Source of the DNA: MedAcidi-G1 sp000817085
GTDB taxonomy: Bacteria; Actinomycetota; Acidimicrobiia; Acidimicrobiales; MedAcidi-G1
DNA: 64,000 nt
Assembly (NCBI GenBank): GCA_045568635.1
Contig: JBJLAO010000003.1
Span: forward strand, 124,001-188,000
Direction of reading: 5' to 3'
Position numbers and translations under genes: made by a program. Shown piece after piece: positions 50,128-59,281 of the stretch. The notes beneath the pieces are model-generated. The model was not told the origin of the DNA. It made no database searches and saw nothing but the letters and a program-made list of their open reading frames with translations. Position 1 is the first letter of the stretch; every line of letters starts with the position of its first letter.

Positions 50128-52572
50128 GTGAAAGACAAAGCTCAAGTAGTAGTCATAGGCGGAGGAGTTGTCGGTTGCAGCGTGCTGTACCACTTGACCA
50201 AGGCAGGTTGCACCGACGTTGTACTTCTAGAGAGAAAAGAACTTACGGCAGGTTCGACTTGGCACGCGGCCGGAGGTATGCACACCCTAAATGGAGACCC
50301 GAATGTAGCCGCCCTTCAAAGGTACACCATAAAACTTTACGAAGAACTTGAAGAATTAACTGGGGTCGATTGTGGAATTCATCTAACTGGCGAACTGATG
50401 TTGGCAGATAATGAAGACAGACTCGATTGGCTAAAAATGGCTCATGCTCGCGGTAGATACATGGGCATGGAAACAGAAATAATTTCAACTTCAGAAGCAA
50501 AAAATCTTGTTCCTTTTCTAGAAGAACAATACTTCGTAGGTGCTCTTTGGGATCCGGTAGGCGGACATGTCGACCCTTCGGGTGTCACAAATGCTTATGC
50601 AACTGCAGCAAGATCTTTAGGTGCTGAAATTGAACGAAATACATGGGTAAACGAAATCTCCCAACAGTCTGATGGGACTTGGGATCTTTTAACAGACAAG
50701 GGAACAATAAATTGTGAAAATTTTGTAAACGCTGGAGGTTTGTGGGCTAGAGAAGTTGGTCGTATGTGTGGCATAGAACTACCGGTTCAGGCAATGGAAC
50801 ATATGTACTTTCTTACTGAAGAACTCCCAGAAATTGAACCATGGCTTGAAGAAAGTGACGGCCATGGTCGAGGAGTCATTGACTTCAGTGGGGAAATTTA
50901 CTTGAGGGCTGAGGGTAAAAGTCTTCTACTCGGGACCTATGAACAAGCATGCGTGCCGTGGCAAACCAAATCAACACCTTGGGATTTTGGCGCTCAACTT
51001 CTTACCCCCGATCTAGAAAGACTAGCTCCTTCTCTTGAATTAGGTTTTTCACATTTCCCTATTTATGCAAATGCCGGAATCAAACAAGTTATCAACGGGC
51101 CATTTACATTCGCTCCTGACGGGAACCCGTTGATCGGCCCCATAAGAGGACAAAGAGGCCACTGGGTTGCTTGTGGCGTTATGGCTGGTCTAAGCCAAGG
51201 TGGAGGTGTCGGACTGGCGATGGCGAATTGGATTACTAGTGGTGACCCAGGCTTTGACGTTTGGGGAATGGATGTTTCACGGTTCGGCGATTGGACCACA
51301 CCTGGTTATACGTTGACAAAAGTAATCGAAAATTACAGCAGACGTTTCAAGATAAGTTTTCCTAATGAAGAACTACCTGCAGGCAGGCCGCTTCATACTT
51401 CACCAATCTTCAACAAACTAACCGAAGCAAATGCTGTTTGGGGTTCTGCATACGGACTTGAATACCCCCTTTGGTTCCAAGAAACTGGCAAAACACCTAT
51501 AGAAGAAGTCACCTTCAAACGCTCGAATGCCTTCCCAGCAGTGGCCGAAGAGGTTAGAGGCGTACGCGAAAATGTTGGACTAATGGAAATAACAGGTTTC
51601 GCAAAACACGAATTTAGCGGAACTGGGGCAAGAGAACTTTTAGAAAAACTGCTAACCAACAAAATCCCCAAAACCGGTCGAATAGCCCTCGCTCCGATGC
51701 TAAACGAGGCAGGGAAACTAATAGGAGACTTCACTATCGCATCCCTTACTGATCAAATTACAGAAGAGGAAAAATTCATTCTGTTTGGTTCAGGAATTGC
51801 GGAGGGTTACCACCAGAGGTGTTTCCTTGAACACATCGACGGTAACCCGACTATTCGTTACAGGCCATTAGGTAATGATATGACTGGTTTGTCAATTGCA
51901 GGGCCTTCCTCCAGAGACCTTTTAAGTTCTATAGCAAGCGAAGATGTATCAGCTGAAAGCTTCAGATTCTTGGATATTAAAAATATGTCGATCGGAATGA
52001 TTCCATCTTTAGTAGGAAGAATAACTTTTACTGGCGATCTTGGTTATGAAATATGGGTTCCATCATCACTTCAGTCACAACTTTATGAACTTCTAACTGA
52101 TGTCGGAAAAGAATTTGATATGAATCTTTTCGGACTACGTGCGTTGGACAGTATGCGCTTTGATAAAAACTTTGGTTCATGGGCCACTGAATACAGACCG
52201 ATTTACAATCCTCTGGAAGCTGGATTAGATAATTTTGTAAAATTCGATAAAGAGACTTTTATAGGCAAAGAATCACTTAATGCGGTATTAAAAGAAGGGC
52301 CAAAGAGAAAACTCAGTGCCTTTGTAGTTGATGCCGACAACTCTGATGTACTCGGTGATGAACCCATTTGGCACGATGGCAAAGTTGTAGGTTGGGCCAC
52401 TTCAGGAGGATACGCACATTGGTCCCAAGCTTCATGTTCTCTCGGTTATCTTCCTTCAGAACTTTCAGATATATATGAAGGGTTTGAAATAGAAGTTTTG
52501 GGAACACTCCGTGAAACAAAAAGAATAAATGAACCGCTATTCGACCCTAAAGGGTCCCGTATGCGTAGCTAG
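50128..52572 (+). CDS. FAD-dependent demethylase of the dimethylglycine/sarcosine dehydrogenase family with GcvT domain
   Basis: Two-part enzyme (814 aa). The N-terminal ~400 residues are a DAO-type flavoprotein with VVVIGGGVVGCSVLYHL and AGSTWHAAGG, where H46 is the residue that in mammalian DMGDH carries covalently bound FAD. The C-terminal ~390 residues are an aminomethyltransferase (GcvT) fold (GLMEITGFAKHEF, LTFTGDLGYEIWVPS-like segment, RALDSMRFDKNFGSWATEYR). Such enzymes oxidise an N-methyl group and hand the C1 unit to tetrahydrofolate, with electrons to ETF. It follows the mttB-like gene by 12 bp and has AGAAAGG ahead of its GTG start. The exact substrate (dimethylglycine, sarcosine or another methylated amine) is inferred. 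Confidence 0.88.
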   Translation: MKDKAQVVVIGGGVVGCSVLYHLTKAGCTDVVLLERKELTAGSTWHAAGGMHTLNGDPNVAALQRYTIKLYEELEELTGVDCGIHLTGELMLADNEDRLDWLKMAHARGRYMGMETEIISTSEAKNLVPFLEEQYFVGALWDPVGGHVDPSGVTNAYATAARSLGAEIERNTWVNEISQQSDGTWDLLTDKGTINCENFVNAGGLWAREVGRMCGIELPVQAMEHMYFLTEELPEIEPWLEESDGHGRGVIDFSGEIYLRAEGKSLLLGTYEQACVPWQTKSTPWDFGAQLLTPDLERLAPSLELGFSHFPIYANAGIKQVINGPFTFAPDGNPLIGPIRGQRGHWVACGVMAGLSQGGGVGLAMANWITSGDPGFDVWGMDVSRFGDWTTPGYTLTKVIENYSRRFKISFPNEELPAGRPLHTSPIFNKLTEANAVWGSAYGLEYPLWFQETGKTPIEEVTFKRSNAFPAVAEEVRGVRENVGLMEITGFAKHEFSGTGARELLEKLLTNKIPKTGRIALAPMLNEAGKLIGDFTIASLTDQITEEEKFILFGSGIAEGYHQRCFLEHIDGNPTIRYRPLGNDMTGLSIAGPSSRDLLSSIASEDVSAESFRFLDIKNMSIGMIPSLVGRITFTGDLGYEIWVPSSLQSQLYELLTDVGKEFDMNLFGLRALDSMRFDKNFGSWATEYRPIYNPLEAGLDNFVKFDKETFIGKESLNAVLKEGPKRKLSAFVVDADNSDVLGDEPIWHDGKVVGWATSGGYAHWSQASCSLGYLPSELSDIYEGFEIEVLGTLRETKRINEPLFDPKGSRMRS

Positions 52573-52586
52573 AGGAAATTAATTGT

Positions 52587-53900
52587 ATGGGAGCACGGAA
52601 CAAAACTTTTGAAGACCCGAACGATCCGCTTATACGTAAGGCTTCGACTACAGGACACAGAATGGTCCTTGGCCCAGGTGAACCTGCACTGAGTGAATGG
52701 GCAGAAGCCGGACTGTCATTACCTGATGAAAAAGCAATGATGGAATACAGGGTTAAAAGAATTCGCTCTGAACTAGAGAAAGCTGATCTGGCAGGAATCT
52801 TACTTTTTGACCCAATGAATCAGATGTACGCAACTTATTCACCAAACATGCAGTTATGGATAACCCATAACCCTTCTAGGTACGTTTTCTTAGCAACAGA
52901 CGGCCCGCTTATTCAATTTGATTATCCGAACTGTGAATTTTTATCTGCGCATAATCATCTGGTAAATGAAGTCAGACCTGCAAAACCTTTTTTCTATTTC
53001 GTTGCAGGAGATCGATTTGAAGAACAAGCGCAGAAATTTGCTTCAGAAATAGCTGAACTAATTAAAACTCACGGGGGTGGAAACCGTCGTTTAGCAGTGG
53101 ACGTCACAACCATTGCAGGAACTCAGTCCCTTCAAAAAGTGGGTTTAGATTTAGTTGAAGGTACTCAAATCATGGAATTAGCTCGAATGATTAAATCTGA
53201 TGATGAAATCAACGCAATGAGATGTTCCGTAGAAACGACCCGCATCTCCTGTCAAAAAACTTTTGAAGCAATGAAACCAGGTATGACTGAAAACCAACTG
53301 TGGGCAACAATGTGGTCAGAAATGCTTTCACGCCAAGGAGAATGGATGGAATGCCGGCTACTTTCAGCAGGGGAAAGAACAAATCCTTGGTTCCAAGAAT
53401 CAAGTAGTAACGTCATAAATGAAGGCGACCTTGTAGCTTTTGACACAGACTTTGTTGGTCCTTACTCGATGATGACCGATATCTCAAGAACTTGGATTTG
53501 CGGAGACGCTAAACCAAACAAGCAACAAAGCGAAGTCCATTCATTGGCTGTTGAGCAAATGCATAGAAACATCGAGTTACTCATCCCTGGAACTACATTC
53601 CATGAACTAACCCATAAATCTTGGACACCGCCAGTCGAAGATTACCGTCACTATTCATGCTTATTTCACGGTGTTGGACAATGCGATGAATATCCCGACA
53701 TTGTTTTCCAAGATTCTTGGGAAGAGTCTGGATATGACGGCGTTTTAATGCCAGGAATGGTCTTAACTGTTGAAGCTTATGTTGGATCTCGCTTAGGTGG
53801 GCAAGGAGTCAAATTAGAAGATCAAGTGCTAATCACCGAAAATGGTTACGAAAATCTTTCAGCCTGGACTCTGGATCTAGAAAAATTTGAGAGACTTTAG
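52587..53900 (+). CDS. M24 (creatinase/Xaa-Pro peptidase) fold protein resembling DMSP lyase DddP
   Basis: Pita-bread-fold protein (437 aa). Metal ligands D286, D288, D298, H361, E396 and E411 match the six ligands of DddP, with spacing equal to within one residue. Remembered DddP hallmarks are also present: NMQLWITHNPSR, RTNPWFQES, AFDTDFVGPYSMMTDISRTW, YSCLFHGVGQCDEYP and KLEDQVLITENGYENL. D367, at the place of the proposed catalytic Asp of DddP, is kept. DddP releases DMS and acrylate from dimethylsulfoniopropionate. Creatinase and peptidases share the fold, so DMSP cleavage remains a hypothesis. It ends the operon behind the MttB and FAD/GcvT genes (14-bp gap). Confidence 0.8.
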   Translation: MGARNKTFEDPNDPLIRKASTTGHRMVLGPGEPALSEWAEAGLSLPDEKAMMEYRVKRIRSELEKADLAGILLFDPMNQMYATYSPNMQLWITHNPSRYVFLATDGPLIQFDYPNCEFLSAHNHLVNEVRPAKPFFYFVAGDRFEEQAQKFASEIAELIKTHGGGNRRLAVDVTTIAGTQSLQKVGLDLVEGTQIMELARMIKSDDEINAMRCSVETTRISCQKTFEAMKPGMTENQLWATMWSEMLSRQGEWMECRLLSAGERTNPWFQESSSNVINEGDLVAFDTDFVGPYSMMTDISRTWICGDAKPNKQQSEVHSLAVEQMHRNIELLIPGTTFHELTHKSWTPPVEDYRHYSCLFHGVGQCDEYPDIVFQDSWEESGYDGVLMPGMVLTVEAYVGSRLGGQGVKLEDQVLITENGYENLSAWTLDLEKFERL

Positions 53901-53968
53901 ATACTTAAACAAATTTTTTATAATGGGTTGTATCGTCAGCAAATAGAAATAATAAATGGAGGTCATTA

Positions 53969-54904
53969 ATGAATAAATCTTGCGAAAACAGAGTAGCAAT
54001 TGTTACCGGTGCCGGGAGAGGAATAGGCCGCGAACACGCACTTATGCTTGCTAGCGAAGGGGCAAAGGTGGTAGTCAATGACCTGGGAGGAGATGAATCA
54101 GGACGCGGCGAGGATCTCACTCCTGCTCAAGAAGTAGTAAATGAGATTATAGACATGGGTGGTGAAGCGATAGTTAATGGATGCAATGTTGCAGATTTTG
54201 ATGCAGCGGGGTCAATGATTCAGGAAGCAGTTGATAAGTGGGGCCGAATAGACATACTCATAAACAACGCTGGGATTCTAAGAGACCGGATGCTGTTTTC
54301 AATGTCTGAAGACGATTGGGATGCAGTCATAAATGTTCATTTAAAAGGAACTTTTGCTCCTACTCATCATGCCTCAGTTTTTTGGAGAGAGTCTGTTAAA
54401 GCAGGTGGTGAAACTTTTGGTCGTGTGATTAACACCTCATCACCTTCAGGTATTTATGGGAATGTTGGGCAAACAAACTATGGCGCTGCAAAAGCTGGAA
54501 TTGCTGCTTTTAGTGTTATTGCAGCACAGGAACTTTTTAAATATGGGGTAACCGTTAATTGCTTAGCCCCAACAGCAATTTCTCGTCTTACCGAACCTTT
54601 AATGGGAGGAACTGATGGAGTCAGTGATGAAATTCGTGAATCCATGTCGCCAAGATGGATTGCCCTAATTGCAACTTGGCTTTGCAGCGAACAAGCTCAA
54701 AATGTAACCGGTCGTGTATTTGACATCCGCGGTGACAAACTCGGAATTGCTGAAGGATGGCATCTTGGTCCAAGCGAAACTCAGGGTGATGAACCATCAG
54801 AAATTGAGGACGTGGTTAAAACTTTGATGGAAAAAGCAAGACTAAATGCTGACATGTCGGGTCAAGATCGAGAAGGACCAGGTTTTCCTCCAAAAACAAT
54901 CTGA
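53969..54904 (+). CDS. SDR-family dehydrogenase, 3-hydroxyacyl-CoA (MFE-2) type
   Basis: Short-chain dehydrogenase (311 aa) resembling the dehydrogenase part of multifunctional beta-oxidation enzymes. It has VAIVTGAGRGIGREHALMLA, the insertion VVVNDLGGDESGRGE characteristic of that group, NNAGILRDRMLFSM, catalytic serine in NTSSPSGIYG and TNYGAAKAGIAAF for the Tyr/Lys pair. It likely oxidises a 3-hydroxyacyl-CoA with NAD. TGGAGG precedes the ATG at 53969. A 68-bp gap separates it from the DddP-like gene, so it may be a separate unit; it converges with an enoyl-CoA hydratase gene. Confidence 0.9.
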   Translation: MNKSCENRVAIVTGAGRGIGREHALMLASEGAKVVVNDLGGDESGRGEDLTPAQEVVNEIIDMGGEAIVNGCNVADFDAAGSMIQEAVDKWGRIDILINNAGILRDRMLFSMSEDDWDAVINVHLKGTFAPTHHASVFWRESVKAGGETFGRVINTSSPSGIYGNVGQTNYGAAKAGIAAFSVIAAQELFKYGVTVNCLAPTAISRLTEPLMGGTDGVSDEIRESMSPRWIALIATWLCSEQAQNVTGRVFDIRGDKLGIAEGWHLGPSETQGDEPSEIEDVVKTLMEKARLNADMSGQDREGPGFPPKTI

Positions 54905-54909
54905 GTTTT

Positions 54910-55716
54910 TCAGAAACCTTTAAAATCTGCAGGACGTTTTTCAAGCCACGCTAGAGCAGCTTCTTTGATGTCTTCTGTCTCGAAATTAACTGATTGCGCT
55001 TGCGCTTCAGCTTCAAGGGACTGACTCAGGGAGGAAGTGATTCCAGCGTTTAACAATTTTTTACTCATTGAAAGTGCAATTGGCGGTCCTGAAGCCAAAC
55101 GATCAGCCAAATCTTGAACAGTACTATCCAGGTCTTCCTCAGTGACTATTCGATTTACCAGGCCAATTCGATCGGCCTCTACGGAATCTATGACATCAGC
55201 CAGCAAAACCAATTCCTTAGCACGATGTAAACCTATTTGTCTTGGCAAAAGCCAGGAGCCACCGAAATCAATAGATAATCCTCTTCGTGCAAAAATCTCT
55301 GAAAATCTAGCTGTCTCTGAGGCAATAAGAATGTCACAACCTAATGCGAGATTCATACCAGCTCCTGCTGCTACGCCTCTTATTTTTGCAATAACAGGAT
55401 GCGGGATTTCATTTAAAGCTAGAACTGACTCACTTATCTGCCTCATATTCTTTATATGAACCTGTTTTTTTTCAGAGTTTGCTTTACTTCCTTGCCCACC
55501 AACATCGGCTCCAGAACAAAAATTTCCTCCAGCCCCCGTAATAACAACAATTCTCACACTTTCGCTTCGAGACACTTCTCTGCAAATTCTTCCAAAATCA
55601 GCAAACATTTGAGTTGTCATGGCATTCATTACATCTGGTCGATTAACCGTAATTGTTACCTGAGTGTCAATTTGCTCGACGTCAATGCCCTCTGAACCTT
55701 TTATTATTTGTTCCAT
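54910..55716 (-). CDS. Enoyl-CoA hydratase/isomerase family protein
   Basis: Crotonase-fold protein (268 aa) with TVNRPDVMNAMTTQMF, the oxyanion segment GAGGNFCSGADVGGQG, RGVAAGAGMNLALGCDILIA and FARRGLSIDFGGSWLLPRQ. The second acidic residue of the water-activating pair is not clear (LSIDFGGSW), so this may be an isomerase-like member rather than a classical hydratase. It is divergent from the two-subunit ACAD genes across 60 bp, so it may share their regulation. With a DMSP-lyase-like gene nearby, hydration of acryloyl-CoA is conceivable but not supported by any residue. Confidence 0.87.
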   Translation of the reverse strand: MEQIIKGSEGIDVEQIDTQVTITVNRPDVMNAMTTQMFADFGRICREVSRSESVRIVVITGAGGNFCSGADVGGQGSKANSEKKQVHIKNMRQISESVLALNEIPHPVIAKIRGVAAGAGMNLALGCDILIASETARFSEIFARRGLSIDFGGSWLLPRQIGLHRAKELVLLADVIDSVEADRIGLVNRIVTEEDLDSTVQDLADRLASGPPIALSMSKKLLNAGITSSLSQSLEAEAQAQSVNFETEDIKEAALAWLEKRPADFKGF

Positions 55717-55776
55717 AAGCGGACACTATCTACTCCCCATGCAATTCCACTAACGGAGCCTAGATAAGATTTACTT

Positions 55777-56811
55777 ATGGACCTGGGAATGAGTGCAGAT
55801 CAAGAAACTATTCAAGATGTTTTCTCCAGTTTCTTTGCCGAGCAGACTGGACCTGAAAGTGTTAGAAACTCTATGCCTTTAGGCTTTGATCCAAAAGCGT
55901 GGGAGCGTCTATCAGAAACCGGAGCACCCGGAATGGGTGTTTCACCCCCCACTGGTGGAGGTGCTTCATTATCTGACCTTGTTATTGTTGCCGAAGAAGC
56001 GGGAGCCCAAATTGCGCCTCTTCCTATTATTGATCATGTGGTCGCATCAAGAGTTTTAGAGAAGTTGAATGCACTGGAATCAGAAGTTTTGACTGGAACT
56101 CTTGTGGCAGGTCTAGTCCTTAGACCGGTAGAAAACGGTATAGCTAAATCAGTTCCAACAGGTTCTATAGCAAACAGATTAATAGCTTTAGATGAAGACA
56201 AGATACTGCTACTAAAAGATGAACCCCCTAACAAATCTTTACCCAACCACGGTGATCTCCCAATCGCCCACCGTGAAATCAAAAATGCGACTGTTATTGC
56301 GGAAGGACTAGAAGCAACTTCGGTTTTCGAAAAAGGTTTACACGAATGGAAAACTCTGATTTCAGCTTTTCTGGTTGGCATAACTCGTAGTTCAATCGAA
56401 ATGACTGTTAACTACGTAAAAGATCGCCACCAATTTGGAAAACCAATTGGCAGTTTTCAATCGATTCAGCATGGATTAGCAGATTTACCAGGTTTATGTG
56501 ATGGAGCTCGTCTACTAGTGAATAAAGCGGCGTGGGCAGGAGATAAGGAAATAGCTGGAGAAATAAATCTGACTGATAATGAAATTTCTGATTTCGCCAC
56601 TCTTTCGTCTATGTCGCTAATCTTTGCGGGAGAAACCTCATTGCAGGCCACCGATCGTGGCCTTCATTACCATGGCGGTTACGGTTTTTCAGAAGAATAT
56701 GACATACAACTTTTTTATCGCAAAGCTAGGGCTTGGTCTCAAATTATTAATAGCCCTTCGGATGAATGCCTCTACCTAGCAGACCTTCTTCTAGAAGATA
56801 AAGAGAGTTGA
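55777..56811 (+). CDS. Acyl-CoA dehydrogenase, small (beta-like) subunit of a heteromeric pair
   Basis: Short ACAD homologue (344 aa). The flavin-binding C-terminal part is clear (RHQFGKPIGSFQSIQHGLADL, YHGGYGFSEEYDIQLFYRK), whereas the N-terminal half is diverged. No GTSE-type loop with a catalytic glutamate is seen at the C-terminus. Such proteins pair with a full-length ACAD encoded next to them to form alpha2-beta2 enzymes, known from mycobacterial steroid and side-chain breakdown (the FadE26-FadE27 type). The partner gene begins 3 bp downstream. Cytoplasmic; electrons to ETF. Confidence 0.87.
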   Translation: MDLGMSADQETIQDVFSSFFAEQTGPESVRNSMPLGFDPKAWERLSETGAPGMGVSPPTGGGASLSDLVIVAEEAGAQIAPLPIIDHVVASRVLEKLNALESEVLTGTLVAGLVLRPVENGIAKSVPTGSIANRLIALDEDKILLLKDEPPNKSLPNHGDLPIAHREIKNATVIAEGLEATSVFEKGLHEWKTLISAFLVGITRSSIEMTVNYVKDRHQFGKPIGSFQSIQHGLADLPGLCDGARLLVNKAAWAGDKEIAGEINLTDNEISDFATLSSMSLIFAGETSLQATDRGLHYHGGYGFSEEYDIQLFYRKARAWSQIINSPSDECLYLADLLLEDKES

Positions 56812-56814
56812 ATA

Positions 56815-57975
56815 ATGGATTTTGAACTCTCAGAAAAAGCAATTGATTTCCGCTCGCAAGTAAAAAAATTTATTAGTGAGAATCTCACTTCTGAAATAAT
56901 TTCAAAAATGCATGAAACAGGAACATTCAATGACAAAAGTTTTAATGAATCACTAGCCTCAGAGGGTTTACTGGCAGGGGCGGTTCCAGGTTATGGAGAT
57001 CGCGATCCAGTCGAGTTGTATGTTCTTTTCAATGAACTCGAGAAAGCCGGCGCACCATATGACGGCCTGGCAGTAACAATGTTAGTTGCCGGCGTTATCA
57101 ATGCTGTTGGAACAGAATTTCATCATGAGGAAGTTCTTAATAAGTTACTTTCTGGAAAACATAATTGTTGCCTCGGTTACAGTGAGCCAGATTATGGGTC
57201 AGACGTCGCCTCTATCACCACTAAAGCTGAGAAAATTGGAAATAAGTGGATTATCAATGGACAAAAAATGTGGACAACTATGGCCCATGAGTCAGACTGG
57301 GTTCTTTTATTGACTCGCACTAATTCCGAGGTGCCAAAACATAAAGGGATGACAATGTTTCTCGTCCCTATGAATACTCCAGGAATCGAGATCCAACCTG
57401 TTGCAACTATGGCTTCAGAAAGAACCAATGCAACTTTTTACGACAATGTAGAAGTGGAAGATCAATGGCGTCTAAGCGAAGTAGACGATGGGTGGTCTGT
57501 AATGGGAATTGCTTTGGCTTTAGAACGAGGTGTTATGGGAGGAACTAACCCTGCGGTCCCACTTTTAAAACATGTACTCAACTGGGCAGAGACTACACCT
57601 TCTAAAAACAAAAGGTTATTGATCAATGACGCTCTTATGAGAGAACGAATTGCACGCACAGCCATAATTAACCAAGTGGGACAACTACTAACTCTCAGAG
57701 CAGCATGGATAGCTGCAACCGGAGGAATGCCAGGAGTCGAGGGTTCTATGGCAAAAATATATGCATCTGAGGAATACCAAAAAGTAGTTGGTTGGTTCCA
57801 ACAAATGGCAGGAGCTGAAGGCCTTTTAAGTTTCGGTGCGGAAGATGCAGCAGCATCTGGGTGGATTGACTATGACGCTCGACACGCTCCAGTTACAACG
57901 ATCTATGGAGGAACGAGCGAAATCAACCGAAATAACATCGCTGAAAGGCATCTTGGCCTCCCACGCAGCCGATAA
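56815..57975 (+). CDS. Acyl-CoA dehydrogenase, alpha-like subunit of a heteromeric pair
   Basis: ACAD (386 aa) with CLGYSEPDYGSDVASITTKA, INGQKMWTTMAHESDWVLLL and a C-terminal TIYGGTSEINRNNIAERHLG. The position that holds the catalytic Glu in medium-chain ACADs is glycine (IYGGTSE). A glutamate instead lies at E237 in GIALALERGVMGG, the site used by isovaleryl-CoA-type enzymes and by FadE26-like alpha subunits. It follows the beta-like gene by 3 bp. The pair probably acts on a bulky or branched acyl-CoA; sterol or side-chain substrates are a family-based guess. Confidence 0.9.
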   Translation: MDFELSEKAIDFRSQVKKFISENLTSEIISKMHETGTFNDKSFNESLASEGLLAGAVPGYGDRDPVELYVLFNELEKAGAPYDGLAVTMLVAGVINAVGTEFHHEEVLNKLLSGKHNCCLGYSEPDYGSDVASITTKAEKIGNKWIINGQKMWTTMAHESDWVLLLTRTNSEVPKHKGMTMFLVPMNTPGIEIQPVATMASERTNATFYDNVEVEDQWRLSEVDDGWSVMGIALALERGVMGGTNPAVPLLKHVLNWAETTPSKNKRLLINDALMRERIARTAIINQVGQLLTLRAAWIAATGGMPGVEGSMAKIYASEEYQKVVGWFQQMAGAEGLLSFGAEDAAASGWIDYDARHAPVTTIYGGTSEINRNNIAERHLGLPRSR

Positions 57976-58044
57976 AAAAATTATTAGAAAATCTTAAATA
58001 AGGACTAGACTGGTATTGATCCCAAGGGTCCCTACTTCCCGTTA

Positions 58045-58058
58045 TACAGCCGGTTGTA
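58045..58058. promoter_or_regulatory. Dyad upstream of serA
   Basis: TACAGCCGGTTGTA is a 14-bp inverted repeat with one G-T pair, lying 18 bp before the serA start in a 101-bp spacer. It could be an operator or part of the leader. No known regulator motif is recognised. Confidence 0.3.
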
Positions 58059-58076
58059 GCGCACTGAGGAGGAAAA

Positions 58077-59279
58077 ATGAAAATTCTTATAGCTGATGAA
58101 CTACCCCAAGACAAAATTCAAGTCCTGCGTGAAAAGGGCTATGAATGCATTGTCGAACCTGACCTAAAAGCTGAGCAGATACCCGAAAGAATCACTGGTA
58201 TTGAGATTCTTGTCGTTAGAAGCACAAAAGTAATTTCCGAGGTTTTCGACAAATCCGATTCCCTCGGACTTGTAGTTCGTTCAGGTGCTGGGATTAACAC
58301 AATCGACTGTCAAGGAGCAGCTGATTCGGGAATTTATGTATGCAATGTGCCCGGAACAAATTCAATCGCAGTCGCAGAACTAACTATGGGCCTTATCCTT
58401 GCAATCGATCGCCATATCCCATCTGCTACAGCGGATCTGAAAGAAAACAGATGGAATAAAAAAATCTATAGTGACGCCGGGGGACTATTTGGCAAAACTC
58501 TTGGGATTGTGGGATTAGGCGAAATTGGTTTAGCAGTAGCAGAAAGAGCTCGTTCTTTTGGAATAACAGTTATTGCAAAAAAAGCTTCACGAAAACCTGA
58601 GACAGAATCAAAAATCCGCTCAAATGGTATAAAACTGGTCGACACTGTTCAAGAATTAATTAGTGAATCAGATATGGTCTCTATCCATCTACCAAGCAAA
58701 TCCGAAACAAAAAATTTCGTTAACGAAGATTTTTTGAAACTTATGAAACCCAATTCGATCTTAATCAATACAAGTCGTGGGGAAGTTGTTGATGAGGCCG
58801 CCCTAATTGCATCCATCAATGAAAAAAATATTAGAGCAGGTCTGGACGTTTTTTGTAATGAGCCAACCACGGGAAGTGGAAACTTCTCATCTGAACTAGC
58901 CCAACATCCAAACGTTATTGGGACTCACCACATAGGCGCCTCTACGCAACAAGCGCAAAATGCAACAGTAGAAGAAACAATTCGGGTTATAGATGCATTT
59001 CGCGAGGGAAATGTAATCAACTGTGTGAATATAGCTAAAGAACGCATAGGGACCTCGACACTGACTATTAGACACTATGACAAGGTGGGAGTTTTAGCTG
59101 AGGTGTTCGCAATCTTGAGAAAAGAAGACCTAAACGTAGAAACAATGGAAAACAAAATTTTCGAAGGTTCGAAAGCTGCATTGGCAATTATTGACGTTTC
59201 AGGCGACGTTTCAGAAGCTGCACTTACACATTTGAGAAAGATAGATCACATCATTCACGTACAATCAAGCAACCGTTGA
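58077..59279 (+). CDS. serA: D-3-phosphoglycerate dehydrogenase-like protein with ACT domain
   Basis: 2-Hydroxyacid dehydrogenase (400 aa) for the first step of serine synthesis. The substrate domain has LVVRSGAGINTIDC with the catalytic Arg. The NAD motif is GIVGLGEIGLAVAERA, and MKPNSILINTSRGEVVDEAAL and the catalytic histidine in HHIGAST follow. The C-terminal ~70 residues (HYDKVGVLAEVFAILRKEDLNVE) form an ACT domain that in SerA senses serine. It lacks the extra intervening domain of long mycobacterial SerA. GAGGAGG precedes the ATG. The DUF1015 gene follows at once, an association also known from other bacteria with serA. Confidence 0.88.
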   Translation: MKILIADELPQDKIQVLREKGYECIVEPDLKAEQIPERITGIEILVVRSTKVISEVFDKSDSLGLVVRSGAGINTIDCQGAADSGIYVCNVPGTNSIAVAELTMGLILAIDRHIPSATADLKENRWNKKIYSDAGGLFGKTLGIVGLGEIGLAVAERARSFGITVIAKKASRKPETESKIRSNGIKLVDTVQELISESDMVSIHLPSKSETKNFVNEDFLKLMKPNSILINTSRGEVVDEAALIASINEKNIRAGLDVFCNEPTTGSGNFSSELAQHPNVIGTHHIGASTQQAQNATVEETIRVIDAFREGNVINCVNIAKERIGTSTLTIRHYDKVGVLAEVFAILRKEDLNVETMENKIFEGSKAALAIIDVSGDVSEAALTHLRKIDHIIHVQSSNR

Positions 59280-59281
59280 TT

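Noticed and set aside
50128..52572. Possible DMSP demethylase DmdA
   Set aside because: DmdA is a stand-alone GcvT-fold protein of about 370 residues; this protein has a full N-terminal flavin domain with the DMGDH histidine.
54906..54916. Small hairpin around TCTGA-GTTTT-TCAGA between convergent genes
   Set aside because: Five-bp A/T-rich stem overlapping the coding ends; not convincing as a terminator.
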